This document shows, one piece after another, positions 8,051-16,770 of a DNA stretch of 64,000 nt (positions are counted from its first letter, which is position 1; every line of letters starts with the position of its first letter). The DNA is from Ostreiculturibacter nitratireducens (lineage in GTDB: Bacteria; Pseudomonadota; Alphaproteobacteria; Rhodobacterales; Rhodobacteraceae), in the NCBI RefSeq assembly GCF_032670585.1, contig NZ_JAVQHL010000002.1, positions 930,001-994,000 of the forward strand, given 5' to 3'. The position numbers and the translations under genes are program-made. Under the pieces are notes generated by a model, which saw only the letters and a list, made by a program, of their open reading frames with translations, made no database searches and had not been told where the DNA came from.

Positions 8051-9523
8051 TCAGGCCATCAGCGCCACGAAGGCCGCGACGCCCGCGAGGAGTGCCAGAC
8101 CGAGCCCCATGAAACGCCGCCTGAGGCGACGGTCGAGCCGCGAGGCGCCCTCGGAATAGTCGAAGCGCTCATAAATCACCCGGTCCATCGGCAGCCCGAG
8201 GTCGATCAGCCCGTCGGCGACCGCCGTCACCATCGGCCCCGGCCCGCAGATGAGCGCGACAGTCCGCTCCGGGTCGAGCCCGCGGAGCATCTCCGACAGC
8301 CGGTTCCGGTCGAGCCGCCCGATCTCCCCCTGCCAACCGTGAGCCTCCTCCTCGCTGAGAAGAAGCGTTTCGAGATCGAGCGCCGATCGCACTGCGGCGA
8401 TCTCATCGATGCAGGCAAGGTTTTCCGGCCTGCCGGCGGCATAGGCGAGGCGGATGGGATGCCGGTATTCCTGCGCCACGAGATCGCGGAGAAGCCCGAG
8501 AATCGGCGCGATGCCGACGCCACCCGCGATCAGGAGGACGGCATCCTCGCCATGTTCCTCAAGCGTGAAGCTGCCGTAGGGTCCGTCGATCCCGATCGGG
8601 GTGCCGGGCGCGAGCGTCCCGATCTGCTTTGTGAAGTCGCCTGCCTCCTTGACGACGAGGCTAAGGCCCGGACGCAAGGGGCTGTCGGCGATGGAGAAGG
8701 GATGATCGAACAGCGGGAAGCGCCGGACGCCCTCCGTCATCCAGACAAACTGGCCTGCGCGGTAGCCGAGCGGCGGCGTGCCCTCGGCGGGCTGGATGTC
8801 GAGCTCCCACATCCGGTCCGCCACCTTGGTGACCGAGGCGAGCCGCCATGGCCGCAGGTGCAGCCGCGCCCAGCGCAGCCCGTAGAGGACGACGACGACG
8901 CCGACGGCCGCCGCGCCCATGGCCCACCAGTAGCCGTTCAGAAGTCCCGCGGCGCTGAACCGGCCGGCGCTGACCGCGTGGTGGAGCCCCGCCCCCAGCA
9001 CCACCGCGGCGAGCACGAGATGAGCGGCGCGCCATGCCTCGTAGCGCAGCGGCAGGCGCGCGCGGAGGGCCGAGCCCACGACCAGCAGGACGAGCACCGA
9101 CAGCGCGACGACGCCGCTGCGGTAGTGCGGCAGCGTGTGGTAGGCCCAGAGCCGCTCGCCCCCCAGCCCGGGATCGGCGAGGAAGGTCGGAACGACGTAG
9201 ATCACGGGATGCAGGAGGAGGGCCAGCAGAACCCACCATGCGGTGGTCTTGTGAAACGCCATCACGCGGTCGATGCCGAGACGCCCCGAGACGATCTCGA
9301 ACCGGCCCGACGTTACGGACTGCACTGCCATACCCGCGAGTCCGACGAGGCCGAGTCCCGCCGCCGCGAGCCCCCAGCCGGACGTCGCCACGACGTCCCG
9401 CGTCGCGGCGAGGACGAGCGGCGCGAGGCAGACCACGGGATAGAGCACGGCCACGGCCCATGCCGGCAGACGCGGCGTTCTCCGGCCGTCCCCGGAATTT
9501 GCGCCGGTCGCTTTGTCCCGCAT
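8051..9523 (-). CDS. Ferric-reductase-like membrane flavohaem oxidoreductase
   Basis: A 490-residue inner-membrane protein of the ferric reductase/NADPH oxidase type. An N-terminal bundle of about six helices (20-220) carries two likely haem-ligand pairs, H91/H105 and H168/H181. It is followed by an FAD domain with the HPFSIADSP motif (about 275) and an NAD(P)-binding domain with LLIAGGVGIAPILGLL (about 328) and CGPGPM (about 430). An extra hydrophobic helix closes the protein (about 470-490), which is unusual. Such proteins move electrons from cytoplasmic NAD(P)H across the membrane. It is divergent from the penta-haem cytochrome gene, 126 bp apart, which suggests a shared redox function. 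Confidence 0.85.
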   Translation of the reverse strand: MRDKATGANSGDGRRTPRLPAWAVAVLYPVVCLAPLVLAATRDVVATSGWGLAAAGLGLVGLAGMAVQSVTSGRFEIVSGRLGIDRVMAFHKTTAWWVLLALLLHPVIYVVPTFLADPGLGGERLWAYHTLPHYRSGVVALSVLVLLVVGSALRARLPLRYEAWRAAHLVLAAVVLGAGLHHAVSAGRFSAAGLLNGYWWAMGAAAVGVVVVLYGLRWARLHLRPWRLASVTKVADRMWELDIQPAEGTPPLGYRAGQFVWMTEGVRRFPLFDHPFSIADSPLRPGLSLVVKEAGDFTKQIGTLAPGTPIGIDGPYGSFTLEEHGEDAVLLIAGGVGIAPILGLLRDLVAQEYRHPIRLAYAAGRPENLACIDEIAAVRSALDLETLLLSEEEAHGWQGEIGRLDRNRLSEMLRGLDPERTVALICGPGPMVTAVADGLIDLGLPMDRVIYERFDYSEGASRLDRRLRRRFMGLGLALLAGVAAFVALMA

Positions 9524-9649
9524 GTCGCGTCTCCTTCCATCCCGGGCCCGATTCAGGACCCCGGCGGCGCCTCGCGTCCTTGATTTGGATTAAGGCCGCC
9601 GGGCTCGGGCATGGCACACTCGCGCGCACCTTGTCCAAGGGAGGCCGCC

Positions 9650-10729
9650 ATGCGCATGTTGCGTATCCTGTCGTCAGTCGCGGCGGTCGCGATCGCGGCT
9701 GCCGCCCCGATCGCCGCGCAGGACTTCAGCCTGACCGAGATCACCGAGGCGTGGCTCATGGGGCCGCATAGCGGCTACCACTCGCCCTCCTTCACCCACT
9801 GGAACGAGGACGGCGAGATCCCGGCGGCCTGCGCCGCTTGCCACTCCGAGACGGGCATGCTCGACTGGCTCGGCGCCGACGACACACCGGCGCTTTCGGT
9901 GGAGCATCCCGGCACGATCAACACGGTGATCGGCTGCGCCACGTGCCACGTGACCGAGGCTGAGACGCTCGACGCGGTGCCCTTCCCTTCGGGCGTGACC
10001 ATAGGCGGCCTCGGCGCCTCGGCCAACTGCACGATGTGCCACCAGGGCCGCGCCTCGACCGATCGGGTCCTGTCCGCCATCGACGGGATGGATCTCGACA
10101 CGGTGTCGCCCGATCTCGGCTTCATCAACGTCCATTACGGCATCGCGGCGGCGGTGATGCATGGCGCGGAGGTGCGGGGCGGCTTCCAGTATCCGGACCA
10201 CGCCTACGCCGGGCGCTTCGCCCACGTCCCGAGCGCGGGCACCTGCGTCGCCTGCCACGAACCGCATACGACGGAGGTCGCGACCGAGGGCTGCATCGCC
10301 TGCCACGATGGGGTGAACGACATCACCGCCATCCGCACCCGCCACGCCGATTTCGACGGCGACGGCTCGGCCGGCGGCGGCATCCGCACGGAGATCGAAG
10401 GCCTGCACGCCATCCTCGGAACGGCCATCGCCGAATACGCGCGCGAAGTCTCGGACGCGCCCATCGGTTACGCGCCGGACAGCTTCCCCTACTTCTTCAA
10501 CGACAGCGACGGCGACGGCACGATTGGCCCCGAGGAGGCCGCCTTCCCGAACCGCTACGCCAGCTGGACTCCGCGTCTTCTGATGGCGGCCTACAACTAC
10601 CAGGTCGTGGCGAAGGACCACGGCGCCTGGGTCCACAACCCGGCCTACGCGATACAACTCCTCCACGACAGCATCGTGAGCCTCGCCGAACGCGTGGAGG
10701 TGGAGATCGGAGGGCTGACCCGGCCGTGA
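9650..10729 (+). CDS. Penta-haem periplasmic c-type cytochrome with EF-hand-like loop
   Basis: A 359-residue exported protein: signal peptide 1-23 ending AAPIAAQ, then five CxxCH haem sites at 61, 96, 127, 199 and 215. After the last haem come two Asp-rich loops, DFDGDG (about 235) and DSDGDGTIGPEE (285-296). The second has acidic or polar residues at positions 1, 3, 5, 7 and 12, like a canonical EF-hand calcium loop. ATG 9650 has AAGGGAGG six bases upstream. It is divergently transcribed from the ferric-reductase-like gene, so it is probably an electron carrier or reductase in the periplasm fed by that protein. Substrate unknown. Confidence 0.85.
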   Translation: MRMLRILSSVAAVAIAAAAPIAAQDFSLTEITEAWLMGPHSGYHSPSFTHWNEDGEIPAACAACHSETGMLDWLGADDTPALSVEHPGTINTVIGCATCHVTEAETLDAVPFPSGVTIGGLGASANCTMCHQGRASTDRVLSAIDGMDLDTVSPDLGFINVHYGIAAAVMHGAEVRGGFQYPDHAYAGRFAHVPSAGTCVACHEPHTTEVATEGCIACHDGVNDITAIRTRHADFDGDGSAGGGIRTEIEGLHAILGTAIAEYAREVSDAPIGYAPDSFPYFFNDSDGDGTIGPEEAAFPNRYASWTPRLLMAAYNYQVVAKDHGAWVHNPAYAIQLLHDSIVSLAERVEVEIGGLTRP

Positions 10730-11228
10730 GGATGCTGCCTCGACGGGACCGGTCCCCGGGCGGGGACTCTCACCGACTGCCCTTCGCGCCGACCGTGATC
10801 CTGCGCGGATGGTGCCCCCAGAGAAACCCGCGACCTTCAGATTGCCCGGTATTTCCCATGTGACGGTGCTGGCAGACGGACTTGTCATACACCAAGAGTG
10901 AAACCAGCCCACATAATTGGGGCAGGCAATGGCCTGGTTGGGTGCGAAGGTGGTATTCGCCGCGCACGTCACGGATGTCGGCTCAGGGCCGTTGAGGGAC
11001 GAACGCCTTGCTCGCCTCCCGCCTCTATGCCGCGACGCGGAGAAGGTCAGGTCCGAGCCCAAAAGCGGACTTTGCCGATCGTCAATCTTGCACTGCCGCA
11101 CCGGCCGGTGGGCGGGTGCCGGAGAAGCGGGTGAATCGGCTCCATGTCGGATGGCATGTCGATCGGTATTGACGGGTCTCGAATGCGGGTATCACGTGAC
11201 CTTGCGCGCGAGGAGAGGGGAGGCAACC
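10730..11228. other. Intergenic region with dispersed repeats
   Basis: No gene is supported. It holds a GTCCCC/GGGGAC hairpin just after the cytochrome gene (about 10754-10769) and a repeat unit at about 10977-11068, related to one at 26877-26958. The promoter and Shine-Dalgarno region of the hydrolase gene (GGAGAGGGGAGG before 11229) is at the end. Confidence 0.5.
10990..11068. repeat. Dispersed intergenic repeat, type A, copy 1
   Basis: The segment ending in GAGAAGGTCAGGTCCGAGCC (11040 onward) matches 26877-26958 over about 70-80 bp, including CTATGCCGCGACGCG just before it. The 20-bp core also occurs at 13012-13033. Confidence 0.75.
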
Positions 11229-12110
11229 ATGTGGATCGATCCGGAAATCGCGGGTTACGTCGACGGACCCGGCGGGCGCACCTGGTATCGGCAGAACGGG
11301 CTACAACCGACGCGCGCGGCCGTTCTGGGCATTACTGGCGGCCCCGGAATGTCGCATCATTATCTTATGGCGCTTGCGGCGCTCGATGACCTGCAACCCG
11401 TCGTCCTCTACGACCAGCTCGACACCGGAAACTCCGACCGGCCGGGCGACCGGTCGAACTGGACCATCGATTACTACGTCGATGAGATCGAGCGGGTGCG
11501 CGCGGCACTGGGATTCGAGAGACTTATCCCGGCCGGGCATTCTTGGGGCGGCCTCCTGGCCTACGAATACGCCCTCAAACATCCCGATCGCACGGCGGGG
11601 CTTATCCTCGTCAGCCCCTGTCTCAGCGCCGAACGGTGGAGCAGGGATGCCCAGGAGTTGATTGCCGGGCTGCCCGACTACTTGCAGCGGCTCATCCGGG
11701 AATGCGAAGCCGACAACGACTTCGACAACCCGGGCTATCAGCACGCAAACGAAGTGTTCATGAAGCGACACGTCCGGCGCAAGGGAGACAGGCCCCCGCA
11801 TCATGCAAGGTCGGGCGAGTTGTTCAACGAGGCGCTGTACAACTTCATCTGGGGGCCGAGCGAGTTTACCGCGCGTGGCGTCATCCGCGACTACGATGGT
11901 CTGGACAGGATTGGAGAGGTGTCGGCGCCCGTGCTCTTCGTGTGTGGTGAACATGATGAAGCCCGGCCCGACACGTTGCGCGCCTTCGCCTCGATGATGA
12001 AAGACGCCACCGTCGTCGAGATCCCGGAGGTGGCGCATCTTTCCTTTGTCGAAGATGAGCCCGCCTTCCTAGGCGTCGTTCGGGATTTCCTCGAGCGCCG
12101 GTTCCCTTGA
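11229..12110 (+). CDS. Alpha/beta hydrolase, proline iminopeptidase-like (S33)
   Basis: A 293-residue cytoplasmic alpha/beta hydrolase. The oxyanion-hole motif ITGGPGMSHHY is at about 32, the nucleophile elbow GHSWGG at about 103 (catalytic Ser), the acid in CGEHDEARPD at about 245, and the His in EVAHLSF at about 270. The GGPG motif and the order of blocks fit the proline iminopeptidase family, which removes N-terminal proline or similar residues, but many relatives act on other esters or amides. ATG 11229 has a strong GGAGAGGGGAGG sequence just upstream. No functional neighbours: it stands between repeat-rich gaps. Confidence 0.82.
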   Translation: MWIDPEIAGYVDGPGGRTWYRQNGLQPTRAAVLGITGGPGMSHHYLMALAALDDLQPVVLYDQLDTGNSDRPGDRSNWTIDYYVDEIERVRAALGFERLIPAGHSWGGLLAYEYALKHPDRTAGLILVSPCLSAERWSRDAQELIAGLPDYLQRLIRECEADNDFDNPGYQHANEVFMKRHVRRKGDRPPHHARSGELFNEALYNFIWGPSEFTARGVIRDYDGLDRIGEVSAPVLFVCGEHDEARPDTLRAFASMMKDATVVEIPEVAHLSFVEDEPAFLGVVRDFLERRFP

Positions 12111-12295
12111 CCGACGTGTAATGAGGCGGGCAGGAGCCAACTGATCTGGCACACGCTCCGTCCCGCATGACGTGAATTCGGCAACCATCAGATTCCGCAT
12201 CTGCGGCGAATGTCGGAAATGCGGGCTGCAACCGCGGCGTTCGAATGGTGTGCTGGAGGGCGGCTGTGGGTCGCCAGTGACGGCGGCCCAAGTTC

Positions 12296-12927
12296 TTAGA
12301 TTTCCACGCTCTCAGAGATCGCCAGAGCGTCTTCGAGCTCGACCCCGAGATAGCGGACAGTGCTGTCCATCTTGGTGTGACCGAGCAGGAGCTGGACAGC
12401 CCGCAGGTTGCCAGTCTTCCTGTAGATGTGGGCGACCTTGGTCCACCGCATGGAATGCGTGCCGTAGGACGTGGGTCCAACCCGATGGAACTCACCCAGT
12501 CCCGCACGAGGCGGGCGTATTGCCGCGTCGAAATATGCAGACGTTCGTGAAACCGGCCCGGCCAAAGATACTCTGAGCCAACCATCAGCGGTTCCTCCAT
12601 CCATCGTGAGGGCGACTTGTTCGTGCCCTCCGTGATCTCAAAACGCACCGGCCTCTGCGTCTTACTTTGCATGATCGAGGCGCGCTCCTTGACGTGGCCG
12701 GAGGCGTAGACATCGGCCACCTTCAGCTTCACCAGGTCACAACCACGCAGCTTGCTGTCGATAGCGAGGTTGAACAGCGCCAGGTCTCTGAGATTCTCGG
12801 CGATCTCAAGGCGAACGCGGATGGCCCAGACGTGCTTGGGCATCAAGGGTCGCTTCTGGCCGACGACACGGCCCTTGTTCTAGGCAGGTCGGCAGGCTCG
12901 AATGGCAGGTAGGTTGGCAATTGTCAT
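12296..12927 (-). pseudogene. Tyrosine recombinase (phage-type integrase), inactivated
   Basis: Reading from ATG 12927, an amber codon stands at 12880-12882, where relatives have Trp before NKGR. The frame then runs well (MPKHVWAIRVRLEIAENLRD, DSKLRGCDLVKLKVADVY, LHISTRQYARLVRDWV) until about 12470, where one missing base moves the conserved C-terminal part, GTHSMRWTK (the HxxR box), LLLGHTKMDSTVRYLG (box II and the Tyr nucleophile), into another frame ending at 12296. Two independent lesions show a dead gene. The full protein would be about 210 residues, a small integrase of a type common on accessory DNA. Confidence 0.85.
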
Positions 12928-13011
12928 GGCGGCTACTCCGATCCGCCGCTCCCTGCCACAACTCCAACCCGACGTTGGCACTATAGCCTATCATCGTGAA
13001 GTGCGTCGGCA

Positions 13012-13033
13012 GAGAAGGTCAGGTCCGAGCCCG
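13012..13033. repeat. Dispersed repeat type A, core only
   Basis: AGAGAAGGTCAGGTCCGAGC followed by CCGAAGCGG repeats the core seen at 11040 and 26931. It lies between the integrase pseudogene and the shortened 5'-nucleotidase. Confidence 0.7.
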
Positions 13034-13152
13034 AAGCGGTCGCATAGGCCCGGCCCGCGGATACCTGAACGCAACTCGGTGGGACTGTCTTGTTTGGACA
13101 TCTTGGCCACCGAAGTTTCATTACCCGCCCGGAAGTGCTGCTTCCGGCAGAT

Positions 13153-14112
13153 CTATTCGCTCTTCAACAACGCGTCGGAGACTAGAGCCTTTATGCTCGT
13201 GTCTTCGGCCACCTCGGCATCAAGGCGGATCTGATCGCCGACCGCGCTGACCAGGTTGCCTCTGTCGTCAAAGCTAACCTGAAGTTCGCCCAAGGTATTG
13301 CCGAATGGCCATGCATGGACGATCGGAACGCCGTTTTCCGTGGTCGGGTACGGCCCCTGTGAGGGTTTGAGTGTGTTCGACAAATAGGTGTGGGTATGAC
13401 CGCCGACGATCACGTCTATGCCGGTCGTTTCGCGCGCTATGCGTTTGTCAGCTTCGTAGCCGGAGTGGCTCAGAACGATGATCTTGTCCACGCCGTCCGC
13501 GGTCAGCTTGTCGACTTCTGTCTGCACGGCAGTGACAGAATCGCTAATGGTAATGTAGTCGACATCTCTCCAGTAGGTGCTTCCTTCTGGGGTAAGACCG
13601 ATGATGCCCAGCCTTTCACCCCCTCGCTCGATCACTGTCGACTTCTGCACCGCACCCACAAGAAGGGGCGCCTCCGAAAGATCGGCATTCGCCATCAGAG
13701 CCGGAAATTCCAGGCGGTCAAGGAAGGTGCGCGTAATTTGAGGACCTTCGTCGAATTCGTGGCTCCCCAGCGCCATCGCGTCATAGCCCATCCTGTTCAT
13801 CAGTTCGGCCAGCAACTTTGGCCGCGCGTTGCTGGGGTCGTTTAGGCTCGGAAACTGATCTCCGGCATCAAGTAGCACGGTGTTGTCCGAGCGTGCCCGC
13901 GCCTCGGCGATCGCGGTCGCAAGCCTGGCAGACCCCCCGAAGCATTTCCCGGCGTCGTTCTCGTCGGCTGGGCAGTCTCTGTCGAAGAAGTCTATCGGTC
14001 CGAACTGAGAGTGGAAATCGTTGGTGTGCAGGATCGTCAGGCTGTAATCGGCATTCGCCGCTCCTGCGCCGAGCGACAACACTGCCAAAGATGCGAGGAC
14101 AAGGCTTTTCAT
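13153..14112 (-). CDS. 5'-nucleotidase-type metallophosphatase, lacking the C-terminal domain
   Basis: A 319-residue exported protein: signal peptide 1-22 (AGAANA), then the metallophosphatase domain with HTNDFHSQ, LLDAGDQF, GSHEFDEG, VLSHSGYE and GGHTHTYL. Enzymes of this family hydrolyse periplasmic nucleotides. Two oddities: the usual Asn of GNHEFD, part of the catalytic dyad, is Ser here, and the protein stops after ALVSDALLKSE, just where the substrate-binding C-terminal domain (another 200 residues) normally begins. It is probably a truncated, perhaps inactive gene. Start chosen at ATG 14112, giving a normal signal peptide. Confidence 0.72.
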   Translation of the reverse strand: MKSLVLASLAVLSLGAGAANADYSLTILHTNDFHSQFGPIDFFDRDCPADENDAGKCFGGSARLATAIAEARARSDNTVLLDAGDQFPSLNDPSNARPKLLAELMNRMGYDAMALGSHEFDEGPQITRTFLDRLEFPALMANADLSEAPLLVGAVQKSTVIERGGERLGIIGLTPEGSTYWRDVDYITISDSVTAVQTEVDKLTADGVDKIIVLSHSGYEADKRIARETTGIDVIVGGHTHTYLSNTLKPSQGPYPTTENGVPIVHAWPFGNTLGELQVSFDDRGNLVSAVGDQIRLDAEVAEDTSIKALVSDALLKSE

Positions 14113-14399
14113 TGAGCTGCTAGGTTCGTCCTCGGTACAGTCTGACGCAGACAGAACCAGTATGTCACAATGCTTCCTTGGCCCAAAGTCTGTTTCGTCC
14201 CGCACTGCGGTCCTATAAAATCCTGAAATGCTGCGCTGACGACGAACGGCCGCTTTAAGTCAGTTGCGCCGCAGCACGCTGCGCCCTGCGAATGTCCGGA
14301 TTGGGCCGTCCATGTCGATCCAGTTGTTGTGTGTCCTGACAACAACTCGCCGCGCCGCCGCAAGGTGGCTTCGAGCCCGGAGCTGCCATTGTTAATGCG
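14113..14399. other. Intergenic region, repeat debris
   Basis: No gene seen. It holds one of the recurring GTCCCGCA words (about 14197) that mark worn repeats in the window. Confidence 0.35.
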
Positions 14400-14897
14400 T
14401 CAGGGCATAAGTAGACGGATAACGCTGAGTTCGGTCGAAGTCGGTCTGATCAGAATGAAGAGACTGGAAAATTCGCTTTGCTCGATTGAAACGTCTTCCG
14501 GCACGCCGAAGCTTTCCAAGATGCGAGGAATCGTCTCGGCATGAGCAACAACCAGAACCGTGTCATCTTCGTGATCGAATTCAAGGACATCAACTAGACC
14601 GGCGATGTCGCCTCTAGGTAGGGTTGAGTATTGCAGGCCGAGTGCCTCGGCTACAATTTGACCAGTTTGTCGGGTGCGTAGCGCGTCCGACGTAATGATG
14701 GCATCGAGGCCGACGTGCTGCAGCATTTCGGCCCAATGAGCCGCGCGCTGCCGTCCCTCGGGTGTCAGCTCTGGCTCCTCACCGGTAAGTTCTTTCTCGC
14801 CGTGTCTGATCAGATAGACCGCTTCCTGAGCGGCAACGGAAATACTGCTCGCAACGAGCACGAGAAGTGAGACGCAGATTGCACGCATCATTTTCAC
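14400..14897 (-). CDS. Secreted histidine phosphatase family protein
   Basis: A 165-residue protein with a signal peptide (1-23, ending SVAAQ) and the phosphoglycerate-mutase-like RHG motif in YLIRHGEKEL (about 27-36), whose His is the phospho-acceptor. The second catalytic His is in VVAHAETIP (about 117), and an Arg sits in TSDALRTRQT. Together these give the full histidine phosphatase core, at the short end of the family. It probably acts on small phosphate esters in the periplasm; the substrate cannot be read from sequence. The gene stands alone between repeat-rich gaps. Confidence 0.82.
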   Translation of the reverse strand: MKMMRAICVSLLVLVASSISVAAQEAVYLIRHGEKELTGEEPELTPEGRQRAAHWAEMLQHVGLDAIITSDALRTRQTGQIVAEALGLQYSTLPRGDIAGLVDVLEFDHEDDTVLVVAHAETIPRILESFGVPEDVSIEQSEFSSLFILIRPTSTELSVIRLLMP

Positions 14898-15349
14898 GGA
14901 CCTGAGCTGTCAGTCTTCCGGCCAGCCTTGCAGCTTGGTCTCACGAAAACAATGGATACCGTACCTCCAACGAGGCCCGCTCCGTCCCGCATTTCGGACA
15001 CACAGCAGAACTCGGACCGAGCGCCAGCAGCGAATGTCTGCTTCGACGGGCTGCTATGCAGAACACGATGAGCGGATGAACGGCGGGAATGGGCCGGTTC
15101 CGGACGCTCCAAAAAGCGGGCGTGAAGCTGTCGTTCTCTGCGCACGGCACCAACGACAGCTAAGCGGGACCAAGTGGACGTTCAGCCCTCTGGTGGCAAG
15201 GCCGCCTGCAGTCACGGGGGGCAGCTAAGTTGGAACCATTGGAGCCAGCCATCCGCCGGAAGAGCCGTTTTGCGTTGGTGCCGCCCGACAACGGCGTCTG
15301 TCTCTTTCGGCTGATCCTGTCGGGCGACGCTCCTCAGTCCTCGCGAAGT
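14898..15349. other. Intergenic region, no gene supported
   Basis: This 452-bp gap has open frames on both strands, but none resembles a known protein. It contains GCTCCGTCCCGCATTTCGGA (about 14979-14998), a further member of the GTCCCGCAT family of intergenic words, so I read it as worn repeat DNA. Confidence 0.4.
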
Positions 15350-15766
15350 TCAAACGTTTGGCGACAATCTGAGTTGGGCCAGCATCTGGCCGCTGTCGAT
15401 GACACCCCAGTGCTCTCGCAGCTTGCCATCCTCGACACGCAGAATATCGACCCCATCGACCTCGAACACGCGGCCCGTCGGTCTTTCGCCAAGGAATTCG
15501 CCATGGTGGGTGCCACTGATGCGGACGATGGCTGCGACCTTGCCATCTTCCTCGAAGACCCTCAGCGGCTTGATCGCCAGGTCGGGAAAAGCGGCCTTCA
15601 TCTCCGCCGTTCCCGCCCGGAACCCCTCGCGCGTTGCCGGGTGTCCGGGCCATGGCGCATGGTCGAGGAAATCTTCCGACATGAAGTGTTCGGTGGCTGA
15701 GATATCTCCCGTTTGAAAGACGGTTTCATAGAACTGCTTCACGACGTCGATTGCAGCTTTGGTCAT
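15350..15766 (-). CDS. SnoaL-like ester cyclase / NTF2-fold protein
   Basis: A 138-residue protein of the SnoaL-like polyketide cyclase family: FYETVFQTGDISATEHFMSE near the N-terminus, DHAPWPGHPATREGF, and the closing VDILRVEDGKLREHWGVID, which is diagnostic of this fold. Members isomerise or cyclise small molecules, but most bacterial ones are uncharacterised. ATG 15766 has GGGAG eight bases upstream. It is divergent from a LysR regulator (118 bp apart) whose likely operator palindromes lie in between, so it is probably the regulator's target. Confidence 0.8.
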   Translation of the reverse strand: MTKAAIDVVKQFYETVFQTGDISATEHFMSEDFLDHAPWPGHPATREGFRAGTAEMKAAFPDLAIKPLRVFEEDGKVAAIVRISGTHHGEFLGERPTGRVFEVDGVDILRVEDGKLREHWGVIDSGQMLAQLRLSPNV

Positions 15767-15828
15767 GTCGATCTCCCTTTTCAGTCGTCGAGATACCCAT
15801 TGGAATCTCTGAGCGAAGGAGTAATTTT

Positions 15829-15882
15829 TTGCGGATGTGCAAAACAGTCCTATCTTTGCGAACCAATTTTGCAATAATGCAA
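15829..15882. promoter_or_regulatory. Paired LysR-type operator palindromes
   Basis: Two palindromes of the same form, TTGC-N6-GCAA, lie at 15829-15842 and 15869-15882, centre to centre 40 bp apart (about four helical turns), with an extra TTGC half-site at 15856-15859. The second one ends two bases before the LysR start codon. This fits auto-repression and activation of the divergent SnoaL-like gene. Confidence 0.55.
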
Positions 15883-15884
15883 TC

Positions 15885-16739
15885 ATGGACTGGGATGATC
15901 TAAAATACGTGCTGGCATTACATCGGGCGGGCACCTTGGTGCGGGCCGGGAAGCTTCTGCATGTGAACACCAGCACCGTCGGCCGTCGCATCCTCGCGCT
16001 GGAGCAGAGTCTGGAAGCCAAGCTTTTCGATCGCATAGGCGGAGGCTACCAGTCGACACCCGCCGCACTGCGCGTGGTTGCATGCGCAGAGGAAATGGAG
16101 TTGCAGGCCAATGCGATGCACCGGCAGATCAAGGGGCTGGACAACCGCGTGGAGGGTTCCGTGCGGATCACGGCACTGGACAATTTTCTTGATGCGATTG
16201 TCGTGCCCGCACTGCCCGAGTTCTTGCGGCGAAATCCAGAAATAGAGATAACCTTGGAGTCAGACTTGCGGTTGTTCGAGCTGACCGAAGGGGACGCCGA
16301 CATAGCAGTTCGATCCGTGAAGCCGGTCAAACCCGAACTGGTCGCCCGCTCACTAGGATCCTTTCCCGCCGGCTTCTACCAGCGGCGCGGAATGAACTGG
16401 GCAGGCAACCTTCCGCTGATCGGACTGCCCGCCAGACCCGAACATGCTGCGTACAATGACAGCCTTGTAGCGAAAGTCCCGCGAGGCAGGATTGTCGCGC
16501 GAGCCAACACCGAGGCACGCATCACCGAACTGGTGAAGCTTGGCGTAGGAATCGGATTCATCGATTGTTTTGTGGGCGAGCTTGACCCCAGCCTGGAGCG
16601 GATACCCGGATTTGGCCTCGCCATGGCCGAGGTTTGGGCCATTGCCCATGTCGATATGCGGCGCTCGCCGCGGGTGCTCGCCACCTTGGACTTCCTCAAA
16701 GACGCAGCCGCCCGCGCATCGTGGAAGAATGTGCCGTAG
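15885..16739 (+). CDS. LysR-family transcriptional regulator
   Basis: A 284-residue regulator. The N-terminal winged HTH (WDDLKYVLALHRAGTLVRAG, then LLHVNTSTVGRRILALE) spans about 1-62, followed by a LysR-type effector-binding domain (VRITALDNFLDAIVVPALPE at about 88 onward). ATG 15885 matches the usual LysR start. It is divergent from the SnoaL-like gene, with two palindromes between them. Its 3' end is 30 bp from the broken inner end of an IS5-type remnant, so the element's loss of sequence happened next to this gene. The effector is unknown. Confidence 0.88.
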   Translation: MDWDDLKYVLALHRAGTLVRAGKLLHVNTSTVGRRILALEQSLEAKLFDRIGGGYQSTPAALRVVACAEEMELQANAMHRQIKGLDNRVEGSVRITALDNFLDAIVVPALPEFLRRNPEIEITLESDLRLFELTEGDADIAVRSVKPVKPELVARSLGSFPAGFYQRRGMNWAGNLPLIGLPARPEHAAYNDSLVAKVPRGRIVARANTEARITELVKLGVGIGFIDCFVGELDPSLERIPGFGLAMAEVWAIAHVDMRRSPRVLATLDFLKDAAARASWKNVP

Positions 16740-16770
16740 CCATCTGCTTGGCGGCCTGCGCGTTGCCGTG

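Noticed and set aside
9674..11101. 475-codon minus-strand frame over the cytochrome gene
   Set aside because: Shadow of the penta-haem cytochrome; only its first part lies in the repeat region and has no coding signal of its own.
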